NCBI RefSeq assembly: GCF_025847205.1
Contig: NZ_JAOYTH010000017.1
Span: 1-64,000 of the forward strand
Length of the DNA: 64,000 nt
Reading direction: 5' to 3'
From: Pararhizobium sp. YC-54
GTDB taxonomy: Bacteria > Pseudomonadota > Alphaproteobacteria > Rhizobiales > Rhizobiaceae
The notes beneath the pieces were generated by a model, which was not told the origin of the DNA, did no database searches, and saw nothing but the letters and a program-made list of their open reading frames with translations. Shown here piece by piece: positions 37,614 through 46,687 of the stretch. The first letter of the stretch is position 1. Each line of letters starts with the position of its first letter. The translations under genes were made by a program, and so were the position numbers.

Positions 37614-38194
37614 CGATTAAAGCCTCTGCCATAGTACACTTACTAGCTTGACGCTGTAGAAGGCCTCGGTCGATTTCTTAAAATGTGCCAAGTTTCGGCA
37701 GTTAAGCTGGGTGCGTGCGTGAAAGATTTGGTTTGATGTGGCGACCTCGTTCGTCGGATTGGCTGTTGCGGGCTTCAAAATCGGCTGTTTGTTGCTTTTT
37801 TTGCTTTGGCCGCACTACTGGTCTAGAAGGAAAGTGGCTTCGAAGGCGCTCTGCTAAAAGCAACACCCGCGAAATAAAAGGCAGTTCCGATTCGCTAGTT
37901 CCATAAATTAGGTTACGCGATTTTCGACAAGCTATTGAAAACAAACATGAATCTTACAATATGGCGACCGGCATACTCCGCAGTTCAAGCACAACGACAT
38001 TGCGATCGGCCTTGACCTGGCAATTCGGAAAAGGACAACAGTGTGGCGTACTATCATTCGAAGCGCTTCGCTTCGGACGGAACCCCGTCACGGAGCCGGT
38101 TGAGACCGTCCTCCGCCACTTCTTGCTCTTGGACGCGTTCGGCAAGCGGGTAGCTTTGGGGCACAGGTCGAAGCGTCAAAGGGGGAAGCTTCTC
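37614..38194. other. Non-coding gap after acsA
   Basis: About 580 bases without a supportable gene. Short open frames on both strands (for example 37961-38275, plus) have no recognisable content, and the last runs into repeat B. Nothing else stands out. Confidence 0.5.
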
Positions 38195-38604
38195 GCAGAC
38201 GCTGCTGCGTCGGACGTTCGGCCTCTTGAAAGACTGCGGCAATCCTGGATGATTCCAGACGATTGTGATCTATAGCAACTAAACCATATAACGAGCATGA
38301 GCATGAGCATGTCGGAATTATCGAATTTCAAGGCGAGCGATTTCGCGTCCGTCGTTATCCTGGTCGAAGGCCAGCTTGATTGTTGCGCGGAAGGCTGTTG
38401 ATCCCGTGCTTGATTCGGTCGGATTCGAACATGTCGATTAATAGGAAGCCGATTGTGAATTGGTCGGCGAAGGCCGCCTATCAGATCCCGACGCTCTTCA
38501 TCGAATGGAGATAGGAGCGAGTGCTGTGATGGTGTGTTGCCCTTGGAAGCTGCGTTCACTGCTGCCGCCAATGCCAACTGGCGGGCGAAATTTAGTTCCA
38601 TAAT
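38195..38604 (+). repeat. Long direct repeat, copy B (internally deleted), with pseudogene remnant
   Basis: This copy matches 16617-17258 from GCAGACGCTGCTGCGTCGGA to TTAGTTCCATAAT but lacks about 236 bases. The junction follows CGTTATCCTGG at about 38363. It keeps the start and end of the small coiled-coil gene, but a missing base after ATGTCGGAA shifts the frame. The same orientation as copy A makes it a direct repeat. Confidence 0.88.
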
Positions 38605-39026
38605 CGAGCCTCATGCCGCAGCACATTGGTGACGGTCGGCTGGAACAATGTTCCCGACGTGCCGATCCAACGCCCACCGCAACGAACCACCGCTCCTTTT
38701 TTAACGTCGTCCTTGGTAGGCGCTTCGATGTTGTAGCATGGATGTCGATCAGATGACCGATAGCAGTGTCAGAATCGAGCTGCGACGGAATTTTCCGCAG
38801 AGAAATTGATATTCTCGGCTGTTGTTCCGTTTGGGAGGGGGAACTTCCATGCGCAAGATTGGAGTTCGAAATGCCATTCACCGCGCGGGATAAGCTTACG
38901 GCGAGTGGCGCTAGTCTCAATGGGCTTGAGCCATGGGAATCCGAACTCAAAATTCAGAATGTTCTAAGCATAAAGAATTGTCGAAGTGGTGCCCGATCCG
39001 CACGGCTACCACGCTTTTTGTGCGGG
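38605..39026. other. Non-coding gap before the polyamine-type transporter
   Basis: About 420 bases hold no supportable gene. Short frames such as 38766-39035 lack ribosome sites and recognisable domains. It may be relic sequence at the right border of the catabolic block. Confidence 0.45.
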
Positions 39027-40097
39027 TTATTGTAGAACGACACAGTCCTCTGCTTTCCAAGAAACTTTTACCGGCGTGCCGCCCGCGAAATGGAGCTGCC
39101 CGCGGTTTTGCCTCTTGACGGTGATTGTCTCATTCCCGCACCGGATCAAATATCGGGTCATCTCGCCAAGGAAGAGCGCACTCTCCACCACGCCATCGAG
39201 CGAGTTTGTCACCGCGGCCGGCTCAGATGACAAATTGATCTCGACGCGCTCCGGGCGAACGAAGAGCCAGCCCTGGTCGCCATTTATCTGTCCGGACAAC
39301 TGCGCGGCTCCGCTTGCAGCCCCCGCCAGTGTCACCTTTGCTGATCCGTTCTGCGCCTCATCGACGCGACAGGGGATCATATTGGATTCGCCTAGGAAGG
39401 ACGCCACAAAGCGGCTCCGAGGTCTGTTGTATAGGCTCTTGCTGTCGTCCACCTGCACGAGGCTTCCCTCGTTGATAACGGCAATCCTATCTGACATCGT
39501 GAGCGCTTCATCCTGGTCGTGCGTCACGAAAACGACCGTCATGTTGAGGTCTTTCTGAATGCGCATGATCTCGACCTTCATGTGTTCGCGAAGGTTTCGA
39601 TCAAGCGCCCCGAGTGGCTCGTCCATAAGTAGAATGCTGGGGTTGAAAACGATGGCTCTGGCAAGAGCGACACGCTGTTGCTGACCACCAGACAGCTGAT
39701 TCGGATATCGACCCTTATATTGTTCCATCTTAACCAGGCTCAAAGCCTTCGCGACCTTGTCCTCAGCATCTTTCCTCGCCGCCTTCCGCACGGTAAGCGG
39801 AAAGGCTACGTTCTCCGACACAGTCATGTGCGGAAAGAGGGCATAGTTTTGGAACACCATACCGATCCCCCGATCATAGGCAGGCAAATCAACAATTGAA
39901 CGGCTTCCTAAGAAGATGTCGCCGGAGGTCGGAGTTTCAAACCCAGCAATCATTTTAAGAGCAGTCGTTTTGCCGGATCCCGAAGGTCCAAGGAAGGTTA
40001 CAAATTCGCCAGGCTGAATGTGGAGATCGAAGTCTTTTACCACATGCAGAGGACCGTAGAACTTCTGGATATTTTTCATTTCGAGGCTGGTGGACAT
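39027..40097 (-). CDS. Spermidine/putrescine-type ABC transporter ATPase (PotA-like)
   Basis: This has 356 aa from ATG 40097 (GGAG six bases upstream). Walker A is GPSGSGKTT, the Q-loop VFQNYALFPHMTVSENVAF, signature LSGGQQQRVALARAIV, Walker B LLMDEPLGALDRN and H-loop VFVTHDQDEAL. A C-terminal TOBE domain (about 270-350) contains LFVRPERVEINL. This domain layout is typical of the PotA/MalK group importing polyamines, iron or opines. It is the last gene of the lysR-facing operon. Confidence 0.92.
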   Translation of the reverse strand: MSTSLEMKNIQKFYGPLHVVKDFDLHIQPGEFVTFLGPSGSGKTTALKMIAGFETPTSGDIFLGSRSIVDLPAYDRGIGMVFQNYALFPHMTVSENVAFPLTVRKAARKDAEDKVAKALSLVKMEQYKGRYPNQLSGGQQQRVALARAIVFNPSILLMDEPLGALDRNLREHMKVEIMRIQKDLNMTVVFVTHDQDEALTMSDRIAVINEGSLVQVDDSKSLYNRPRSRFVASFLGESNMIPCRVDEAQNGSAKVTLAGAASGAAQLSGQINGDQGWLFVRPERVEINLSSEPAAVTNSLDGVVESALFLGEMTRYLIRCGNETITVKRQNRGQLHFAGGTPVKVSWKAEDCVVLQ

Positions 40098-40109
40098 ATC
40101 TGTCTCCAA

Positions 40110-41942
40110 TCAATCGGCAGTGCCGGCCGTTGTGCGTTTTTCGTGACGCATGCGGATCAGTTGAACGGTTATTATCGATGCCGTTACCAGCACGACGATA
40201 AGAGTTGAGGCTGCGCTAAGCAGTGGATCGATCTGATATTTGATGTCGGCCCAAAACTTAATTGGGAGCGTCGGAGTCTGCCGCCCCAGAAGGAAGATGC
40301 CCACAAGAAGTTCGTCGAAAGATGTGAGGAAGGCTAACAAACCTGCGGTAAGCAAAGTAGGCTTCAAGATCGGAAGCGTTACTAGGCGGAGGACTTGCAG
40401 CGGACGGGCGCCGTGAACCGCCGCTGCTGGTTCCAACGATGTATCGAAGTTCCGCAACGCCGCCGACATGACAACGATGACGTAAGGCACGGATAGAAGC
40501 ACATGCCCGATAACGAGGCCGCTGAAAGTCCCCAGCATCTTTATGCGGGCCTCAAACACGTACAAAGACGTTGCAATGATCACGACCGGCACCATGAGTG
40601 GGGACAGCGAGAACAGGAACAGTGCCTTCTTGAACATGAACTTCGTGCGTACTAGCCAGAAGGCTCCCATCGTTCCGATGATCGTGGCGATGAAGGCCGC
40701 TGCGATTCCGAGTTGGATGGAGAAGAGGAAGGATTGGTGCCAATCCGTCGCATTCGCCAGTTTCCGCCACCACTGCAGGGAGAGGCCAGGCGGGGGGAAG
40801 ACGACGAACGGCGATGAGCTAAAGGAGAGGATCACCACCACGATCAAAGGCGCTGTCAGAAAAATCAAGATTGCGACGGTATAGGCCCAGAGCCATCCGG
40901 CATTCTTTGTGAGCAACTGTCCAGTAGCGGCGTGAGCCACGCCCTCGATGGCGGAAACGGCCGGTCCGAGCGCGCGCTTCGCCCGTTTCAAAAGGCGAGC
41001 GGCAGCCCGGGGCTCCTGATCCGAGGAACTCGATGCCGAGGACCAGATCATCTCCAAGGGGATGAACAGGCTCGCAACAAACAGGATTGCGATAATTACT
41101 AGGAGGAGAACTATTGAAGATGCGTACCCGAGTTCGAAATTGAGCAGTGTCGTCATCTGATCGACAATCATTTGCGAGATCATCGTGTCGCTCGGTCCGC
41201 CAAGCAGAGCTGGCGTGATGTAGAAGCCTATTGCGGAGATGAAGATCAGAATGCCTGCTGAGAAAACGCCCGGCAAGGTCATTGGCAGATAGACTCGCAG
41301 AAAAGCTTGGACGGGCTTTGCGCCGAGAATTTGCGCCGCATGGGCGTAGGCATGGTCAATTTGCGCCATAGCTGAATACATCGTGAAGATTGCCATCGGA
41401 ACGAAGACATGGGTCATTCCGACTACGACAGCAAACGTGGTGTTGAGAAGTTGAAGCGGAGCCGTGATCACACCAAGCCAGATCAGCGCGTTGTTGATGA
41501 TCCCTTCGCGTCCCAGAATGATCATCCAGGCGTAGGTGCGAATGAGAAACGCGGTGAACAGTGGAATGAGGATGAATATGCTTAGCACGGACAGGGGGAG
41601 CGAGCGTACCTTAGTCAGCAGGTAGGCGACCGGATATCCGAGTATTATCGAAACCACTGTGACGATGAGGCCCACGCGAAGTGTATGGAGCAGGATGTTG
41701 AGATTGGTCGCGCTCGCAAAAACGCGAGCGTAATGGGAAAAATTTAGCTTTGTGCCCTCGAAACTTCCCCAGACGATGTACGATAGCGGAACAGCCAGGA
41801 ACCCGATCAACAGTATAAGCAGCGGGGCAGCCGCGATCACGCTGCTAAGCGTTACCTTCCGGGCTGATCGTTTCATCGTTTTCTGCCTTTCAGCCGGTTT
41901 GTTCGGCGCCAAGCCGGCAAGATTCACATTTGCCACGTCCAT
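40110..41942 (-). CDS. Fused ABC permease (PotB-PotC type)
   Basis: Two permease domains are joined in one 610-residue protein. The N-terminal half (about 30-305) has the PotB-type start and the EAA loop AHAAQILGAKPVQAFLRVYL. A charged linker (SSSSDQEPRAAARLLKRAKR) follows. The C-terminal half (about 345-605) is PotC-like with the EAA loop EPAAAVHGARPLQVLRLVTL. About 12 membrane segments in all. Fused permeases exist in other families, but PotB/PotC are usually separate genes. The arrangement fixes a 1:1 heterodimer. Confidence 0.9.
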   Translation of the reverse strand: MDVANVNLAGLAPNKPAERQKTMKRSARKVTLSSVIAAAPLLILLIGFLAVPLSYIVWGSFEGTKLNFSHYARVFASATNLNILLHTLRVGLIVTVVSIILGYPVAYLLTKVRSLPLSVLSIFILIPLFTAFLIRTYAWMIILGREGIINNALIWLGVITAPLQLLNTTFAVVVGMTHVFVPMAIFTMYSAMAQIDHAYAHAAQILGAKPVQAFLRVYLPMTLPGVFSAGILIFISAIGFYITPALLGGPSDTMISQMIVDQMTTLLNFELGYASSIVLLLVIIAILFVASLFIPLEMIWSSASSSSDQEPRAAARLLKRAKRALGPAVSAIEGVAHAATGQLLTKNAGWLWAYTVAILIFLTAPLIVVVILSFSSSPFVVFPPPGLSLQWWRKLANATDWHQSFLFSIQLGIAAAFIATIIGTMGAFWLVRTKFMFKKALFLFSLSPLMVPVVIIATSLYVFEARIKMLGTFSGLVIGHVLLSVPYVIVVMSAALRNFDTSLEPAAAVHGARPLQVLRLVTLPILKPTLLTAGLLAFLTSFDELLVGIFLLGRQTPTLPIKFWADIKYQIDPLLSAASTLIVVLVTASIITVQLIRMRHEKRTTAGTAD

Positions 41943-42021
41943 AATGGCTTACTCCTTTGCTGCTCGTCAAAGACGAGCAGCCTTTACGACACAGTCGGGG
42001 TGGGGCTAACCCGCACCAGCC

Positions 42022-43122
42022 TTATTGTGACAGAAGAACGACGCAACGCTCCAGAGCGACATCCCAGTTGGTACGTCCTTCAGCGTTCTTGGCATTCCAC
42101 CACTTATAATCTTGGAAAACCTGCTTCTTTGCGATGGCTGGAGATCCCGGAAGGATATCTAACAGTTCCTTCGGAACTAGACTGAAGGCCTTCTCGTTGA
42201 CGGGGCCGTACGAAATGGCTTCCGCGAAAGCTGCCTGGGGTTCTGGACGGGAGATGTATGCCAAGAACTTCTCTGCGTTCTCCTTGTTCGGCGATCCCTT
42301 CATCAGTACCCAGAAGTCGTACTGAAGAAGAGACTGATCCCACGAGAGCTCAACCGGAGCCCCATCTTTCTTCGCGCCGAAGATGCGGCCGTTATATGCT
42401 GCAGCCATGTCGACCTCGCCGCTTATCAGGCTTTGCGGCGCGTCCGCGCCAGCCACCCACCAGCGCCCGACATGTGGCTTAAGCTCCGCAACTTTCGCGA
42501 ATGCACGATCCATATCGATAGGATAAACCTTGTCGCTGGCAACGCCATCACCCATCAAGGCGCCTTCCAGGAGGCCTCCGTCGACAAGCTTCTCGCACTT
42601 CGGAAGGCTCCGCGCTCCAGGGAACTTCTTGACGTCGTAGAAGTCTACCCAGTTCTTCGGTTCCTTGCCCTTCGGGAACTTGGTCGTGTTGTAGCCGACG
42701 CCGATCGAGTAGAGCAACGCGCCAACGCCGTTCTCATTCTTCATCTGCTCCGGCATCTCGTCGAGCGTTTCCTTCGCAAATAAGCTGTAGTCGATCTTCT
42801 CAACAGCGTCTTTTTCGACAAAACCTGCCAGCGCGCCACCGGGAACGGAGGTCATGTCTGCTTCAGGCTGCCCCAGTTTGACCGAAGCGAGAAGCTTAGC
42901 ATGATCCTCGGGAACGAGTACGACTTTGATGCCGGTATCACGTGTAAAGGGATCGAAGAAGGCTTTCTTCTGCGCGGCCTCCCACGTTCCTCCGCCCGAG
43001 GTGATCACAAGCTCGCCAGAACCTTTGAGGTTGGCAGGAACATCATCGGCAAGCACGATCGTCGGCAAGGCGCCAAACAGCACCGCCGCCATGATTGATT
43101 TCCTGATTTTAGCGTTTTTCAT
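42022..43122 (-). CDS. Spermidine/putrescine-type substrate-binding protein (PotD-like)
   Basis: This is the periplasmic receptor of the importer (366 aa, SBP type with two lobes). A signal peptide precedes ADDVPANLKG. ELVITSGGGTWEAAQKKAFF, GIKVVLVPEDHAKLLASVKLG, GALLYSIGVGYNTTKFP, YNGRIFGAKKDG and YDFWVLMKGSPNKENAEKFL are all typical of PotD/PotF or opine-type receptors. The ligand is unknown, and the downstream enzymes point to an acylated diamino acid. Confidence 0.88.
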   Translation of the reverse strand: MKNAKIRKSIMAAVLFGALPTIVLADDVPANLKGSGELVITSGGGTWEAAQKKAFFDPFTRDTGIKVVLVPEDHAKLLASVKLGQPEADMTSVPGGALAGFVEKDAVEKIDYSLFAKETLDEMPEQMKNENGVGALLYSIGVGYNTTKFPKGKEPKNWVDFYDVKKFPGARSLPKCEKLVDGGLLEGALMGDGVASDKVYPIDMDRAFAKVAELKPHVGRWWVAGADAPQSLISGEVDMAAAYNGRIFGAKKDGAPVELSWDQSLLQYDFWVLMKGSPNKENAEKFLAYISRPEPQAAFAEAISYGPVNEKAFSLVPKELLDILPGSPAIAKKQVFQDYKWWNAKNAEGRTNWDVALERCVVLLSQ

Positions 43123-43207
43123 GTTTATTCCCCTTTTAGTTAAGCTCTTTGTAGTAGAACGCCCGACCCGAGCCTTTGTAGGGCGTTATTGGAAGAGGGT
43201 GCGGTGT

Positions 43208-44197
43208 CTAGGCTTTTCGCTCCTCTACCGCGATCGCAAGGACTGGAGAGCCTTTCGGGATGGATGGATGTGTCATTCGCCAGAGAACGTGACCGGCCCG
43301 CGGAGCCACTATATCGGTCAGATCCTGACCGAAAAGATCACGCATTTTTCCAAGACGCTGCCTTTCTTCAACACGATCTCCCGGTTCGACCTCGGGTAGA
43401 AATTCCCCGTCAATAGGGGATTCAATCCAAAGATAATCGCTGCAGACGATCCTCGCGCGATTGAATGCGGTCACCTTGGAGTCCAGCATCCCCAAGGTGC
43501 GTGCCACGTTGAGCACGCCGTCCACGTGGAACTGAATGGAGTCTTCATCCACCAGGCCGTTCGCACCGGCCTCGGACATGAGCGCGAGCCTTCCTTGCGA
43601 CGCGAAAGCGGTCGGCGGCCTTCCTGGTTTGGCCATGTGATCGACTGGCAGTCCAACGACTAATTCCGAATCAAAACACAGCGCCATCTGCCGGGCTTTC
43701 TCTTCGAGAGAAGCGTCATTGGTCCGCTGATAAATCGCGAATTTCGAAACATTTTCACGCAGGTCGCCGCCGTGCATGTCTACATAGCACTCTGCACTCG
43801 CGGTCCACTCGTTCATGATGGCATCGCACAGGGCTTCAGAGAACGAGCCGTTCGGGTCACCGGGAAACGAGAAGTTGATGTTCTTCTGGTCGAGTGGACA
43901 GACATACTCGTTGTAACGATAAAGCGCGGGCTGGTTGATGAGGGGCACGATCGAGACTACGCCGGTTAAGTGATTGGGATCGAAGAGTTTCTGAAGGCGA
44001 ACGGCTGCCTCGATTGCCGCCACTTCGTTCACGTGGACACCAGCTGAAACGCAAAGCTTGGGCCCATCCTGTTTGCCACGGATCTCGCAGATCGGCCATC
44101 GATATTCAGTGAGCTTCGAGTTCGAGAATGAGAAGTGACCTCGAAAGATGCCAGTCTTTCCATACTCGACGCTGGTTGGTAACGATGTGAACTTCAT
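43208..44197 (-). CDS. Zinc deacylase of the succinylglutamate desuccinylase/aspartoacylase family
   Basis: This has 329 aa from ATG 44197, one base after the stop of a 24-codon leader frame. The M14-type zinc ligands are visible: GVHVNEVAAIEAA (His-x-x-Glu) and YVDMHGGDL (second His). Catalytic context is LMSEAGANG. A C-terminal beta domain contains YLWIESPIDGEFLPEV and GHVLWRMTHPSI. Related enzymes remove acetyl or succinyl groups from amino acids, for instance N-acetyl-diaminobutyrate deacetylase of ectoine breakdown. Next to DAP epimerase and decarboxylase, an N-acyl diaminopimelate is the simplest substrate (inference). Confidence 0.85.
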   Translation of the reverse strand: MKFTSLPTSVEYGKTGIFRGHFSFSNSKLTEYRWPICEIRGKQDGPKLCVSAGVHVNEVAAIEAAVRLQKLFDPNHLTGVVSIVPLINQPALYRYNEYVCPLDQKNINFSFPGDPNGSFSEALCDAIMNEWTASAECYVDMHGGDLRENVSKFAIYQRTNDASLEEKARQMALCFDSELVVGLPVDHMAKPGRPPTAFASQGRLALMSEAGANGLVDEDSIQFHVDGVLNVARTLGMLDSKVTAFNRARIVCSDYLWIESPIDGEFLPEVEPGDRVEERQRLGKMRDLFGQDLTDIVAPRAGHVLWRMTHPSIPKGSPVLAIAVEERKA

Positions 44198-44198
44198 T

Positions 44199-44273
44199 TT
44201 ACATACCCGTTGCTCGTGCTCTTTGTGCCAATGCCGCAAGGCCAGACGCCAAGCTGATTATTTTGGTTGTCAT
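44199..44273 (-). CDS. Candidate 24-aa leader peptide before the deacylase
   Basis: A strong ribosome site (AAAGGGGAATGAA) precedes ATG at 44273. The frame reads MTTKIISLASGLAALAQRAR and four more residues, and stops at TAA one base before the deacylase ATG. The deacylase itself has only a weak ribosome site, so its translation may depend on this leader. No family is recognised. Confidence 0.45.
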   Translation of the reverse strand: MTTKIISLASGLAALAQRARATGM

Positions 44274-44327
44274 TTCATTCCCCTTTATCGTTGTTCGTAC
44301 AGGTAGCGCCGATTGGTCACGCTGACG

Positions 44328-45230
44328 CTAGCTTTGCAGCGGCGTGGTCACTCCCTCAATGAAGCCATGGCAGCAGAAGGCTACGGGACCGGTCATGATC
44401 ACCATGTCGTTCTCGATCAATTCAATTTGAAGCTGCCCTGCCGGGAGGTGCACGGTGATCTTGGGAGATTTCACAAGACCTCGCAGATTTGCCGCGTAGG
44501 CCGCGACACATGCACCCGTGCCGCATGCTTTTGTCAGGATCCCCGGACGCTCCCATACGGCCAGACGAATTGTTTGCGGATCTACGACCTCCGCCACTCC
44601 AACGTTCACACCTTCCGGAAATAGCGGGTCGTTTTGTACAGCCGGTGCATACTTGGGAATATCGTCCACGATCAACCGATCGACGAAAAATACCGCGTGC
44701 GGGTTACCGATGTTAAGCGCGACGCCGTCCGACAGAGGCCCGCTTGAAAGAGGCAGATGATGTGTGTCGACCTGATGGCTGACAGGAAGCTGCTGCCAGT
44801 CGAGGCTGATAGGGCCGAGTTTGACGCTGACCTGCCTAACGCCAGCTCTGCGGCACGGTAATACGCCCGCGATCGTCTCGATCAGTACTTCGCCTGACCC
44901 GATCTCCTCGAGCAGCAAGTAAGCCATGCATCGTGTGGCGTTGCCGCAGGCACTGACTTCCTTGCCGTCAATGTTGAAGATCCTCATCAACGCGTAAGCT
45001 CCGGCCTTGCGGCCAGCCTCTGACGGGCGTTCGATCGTCAGCAACTGCTCGCCCCCTGCGCCAACGTTAGTACTGCAGATCCTGATGATGTCATCAACAT
45101 CGAGCGGCTTCGCGGTCTCACGGCGATCGAGTATCACAAAGTAATTTTCCAAGCCGTGCATCTTTACGAATGGCCAGAGGGTCGGCGTGTCGGCAGATGG
45201 GGCCTGCGAGAGAAACTGGGTGTGGTTCAT
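44328..45230 (-). CDS. dapF: Diaminopimelate epimerase-like protein
   Basis: DapF interconverts LL- and meso-diaminopimelate with two active-site cysteines. From ATG 45230, which overlaps the lysA-like stop by four bases, it has 300 aa. A longer frame upstream lies inside lysA. The first Cys is in VSACGNATRC (Cys95) and the second in TKACGTGACVAA (Cys236), and GNPHAVFFVD is kept. Two usual motifs differ: KMHGLGNDF reads KMHGLENYF, and ERG before the second Cys reads ERP. This hints at a changed substrate, or a divergent plasmid copy. Confidence 0.88.
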   Translation of the reverse strand: MNHTQFLSQAPSADTPTLWPFVKMHGLENYFVILDRRETAKPLDVDDIIRICSTNVGAGGEQLLTIERPSEAGRKAGAYALMRIFNIDGKEVSACGNATRCMAYLLLEEIGSGEVLIETIAGVLPCRRAGVRQVSVKLGPISLDWQQLPVSHQVDTHHLPLSSGPLSDGVALNIGNPHAVFFVDRLIVDDIPKYAPAVQNDPLFPEGVNVGVAEVVDPQTIRLAVWERPGILTKACGTGACVAAYAANLRGLVKSPKITVHLPAGQLQIELIENDMVIMTGPVAFCCHGFIEGVTTPLQS

Positions 45231-46579
45231 TTCGCGGCGCCGTAGCAAGCAGTTGCTGCAGCAGCGCGAGGATCGGCTGTCTGCCAAACAGTGTCGGTCT
45301 CGAGAGCCAGAAGATCTTCGATAGTCTGGCGACGTCGGACCACCCGGAACTCTGCTCCATCTACGAGCACCTCGGCGACGAGGTCTCGCGAATTGTAGGT
45401 TGATGCCATCGAGGCCCCGTACGCACCGGCGCATCCGAATGCGAGCCGCGTTCCAGAGCGCAAGTAAGGCAGTCCTTCATAGGTTCCAAAAACGTCGGAA
45501 GTCTCACAGACAGGTCCAACGAGTTGATAGGTCGAGATTTCGGAGCCTTTGGCGTGCTGCAAAGGAAGTACCGGATGAACTGCGCCGTACAGCGAAGGCC
45601 GCATCAGGTCGTTCATCGCTGCGTCAACGATGGCGGTGGTCAAGTTGCCGGTTGTTTTTACGTACATCACTTCGGTGACAAGCATTCCTGCGGGTCCGAC
45701 AAGCCAACGTCCTGGTTCGACAGTGAGCTCACAGTCGATATCAGCGAAGGTTTCCTCGATGATCGTCGCGTACTCGCCGACATCTGGTCCCTGTCCGAAG
45801 TTGTACGAAATACCAAGCCCGCCTCCGAGGTCGAGTCGGCGGACCTCCTGACCGCTGGATCTAAGCGAACTGACAAGTTCCACGAGCCGACGATAGGCTG
45901 AACGATACGGGGCAAGGTCTAGGAGCTGCGAGCCGATATGCACTGCCAGACCGGCCAGATCGAGTTCAGGCCATGCTGACGCTTTGGCGTAGAGCTCTGC
46001 GATGTCCTCCAGCGCTATGCCGAATTTATCGCCCTTTTTCCCCGTGCTGATTTTTGCATGGGTCTTCGCGTCGACATCCGGATTAACCCGGAACACTACA
46101 GACGCGCGTCGGTCGAGAGACCGAGCGACGTCACGAACTGCCTCGAGTTCGGCGGGCGATTCGATATTGATTTGGTGGATACCAAGCTCGATAGCACGGG
46201 AAATCTCTGACCTTGTCTTGCCAACCCCTGAAAACACGATCTTCGAAGGCGAAACGCCAGCAGCAAGAGCACGCTCCAGCTCGCCTCCAGACACGATGTC
46301 CATACCGCATCCCAGTCCCGAAAGTAGTCTTAGCACCGAGACGTTGCTATTCGCCTTAACGGCAAAACAGACCGACGTTCCGGATGATGCAAGCTTTTCT
46401 GAAAGGAGGTTGTAGGCGTTTCGAATAGTCGAGGCGCTATAGCAGTAGAATGGCGTGGGGATCGCGTTTGCGATCTCGTCGACTGACAATTCCTCAATGA
46501 CCAGATCGCCGTCAGTATAAGAGAAGCTGTCGTGCCGGAGCGCATTCGATGCGCTATTGTGTGTGTTCAGGATTTTCAT
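45227..46579 (-). CDS. lysA: Diaminopimelate decarboxylase-like PLP enzyme
   Basis: LysA turns meso-diaminopimelate into lysine and CO2. From ATG 46579 it has 450 aa. ATG 46585 would add two. The PLP lysine is in CFAVKANSNVSVL. HIGSQLLDL, the Gly-rich RLDLGGGLGISY phosphate loop, VEPGRWLVGPAG and the dimer-active-site Cys region VGPVCETSDVFG are all present. It is divergent from a LysR regulator of the LysR/lysA type, as in E. coli. The first gene of the transporter operon, it is coupled to dapF by ATGA. Confidence 0.9.
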   Translation of the reverse strand: MKILNTHNSASNALRHDSFSYTDGDLVIEELSVDEIANAIPTPFYCYSASTIRNAYNLLSEKLASSGTSVCFAVKANSNVSVLRLLSGLGCGMDIVSGGELERALAAGVSPSKIVFSGVGKTRSEISRAIELGIHQINIESPAELEAVRDVARSLDRRASVVFRVNPDVDAKTHAKISTGKKGDKFGIALEDIAELYAKASAWPELDLAGLAVHIGSQLLDLAPYRSAYRRLVELVSSLRSSGQEVRRLDLGGGLGISYNFGQGPDVGEYATIIEETFADIDCELTVEPGRWLVGPAGMLVTEVMYVKTTGNLTTAIVDAAMNDLMRPSLYGAVHPVLPLQHAKGSEISTYQLVGPVCETSDVFGTYEGLPYLRSGTRLAFGCAGAYGASMASTYNSRDLVAEVLVDGAEFRVVRRRQTIEDLLALETDTVWQTADPRAAAATACYGAAK

Positions 46580-46687
46580 TTGCATCCCGCGCTTGGCTGT
46601 TTCCTGCCAGGGATATTTGCAGATGACAAAATCACGACAAAATACTATGTATAGCTCCTCTAATTCATTTTCGATATATGGATCCAG

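Noticed and set aside
37961..38275. Plus-strand 104-aa frame running into repeat B
   Set aside because: It ends in the non-coding part of the repeat and has no recognisable content.
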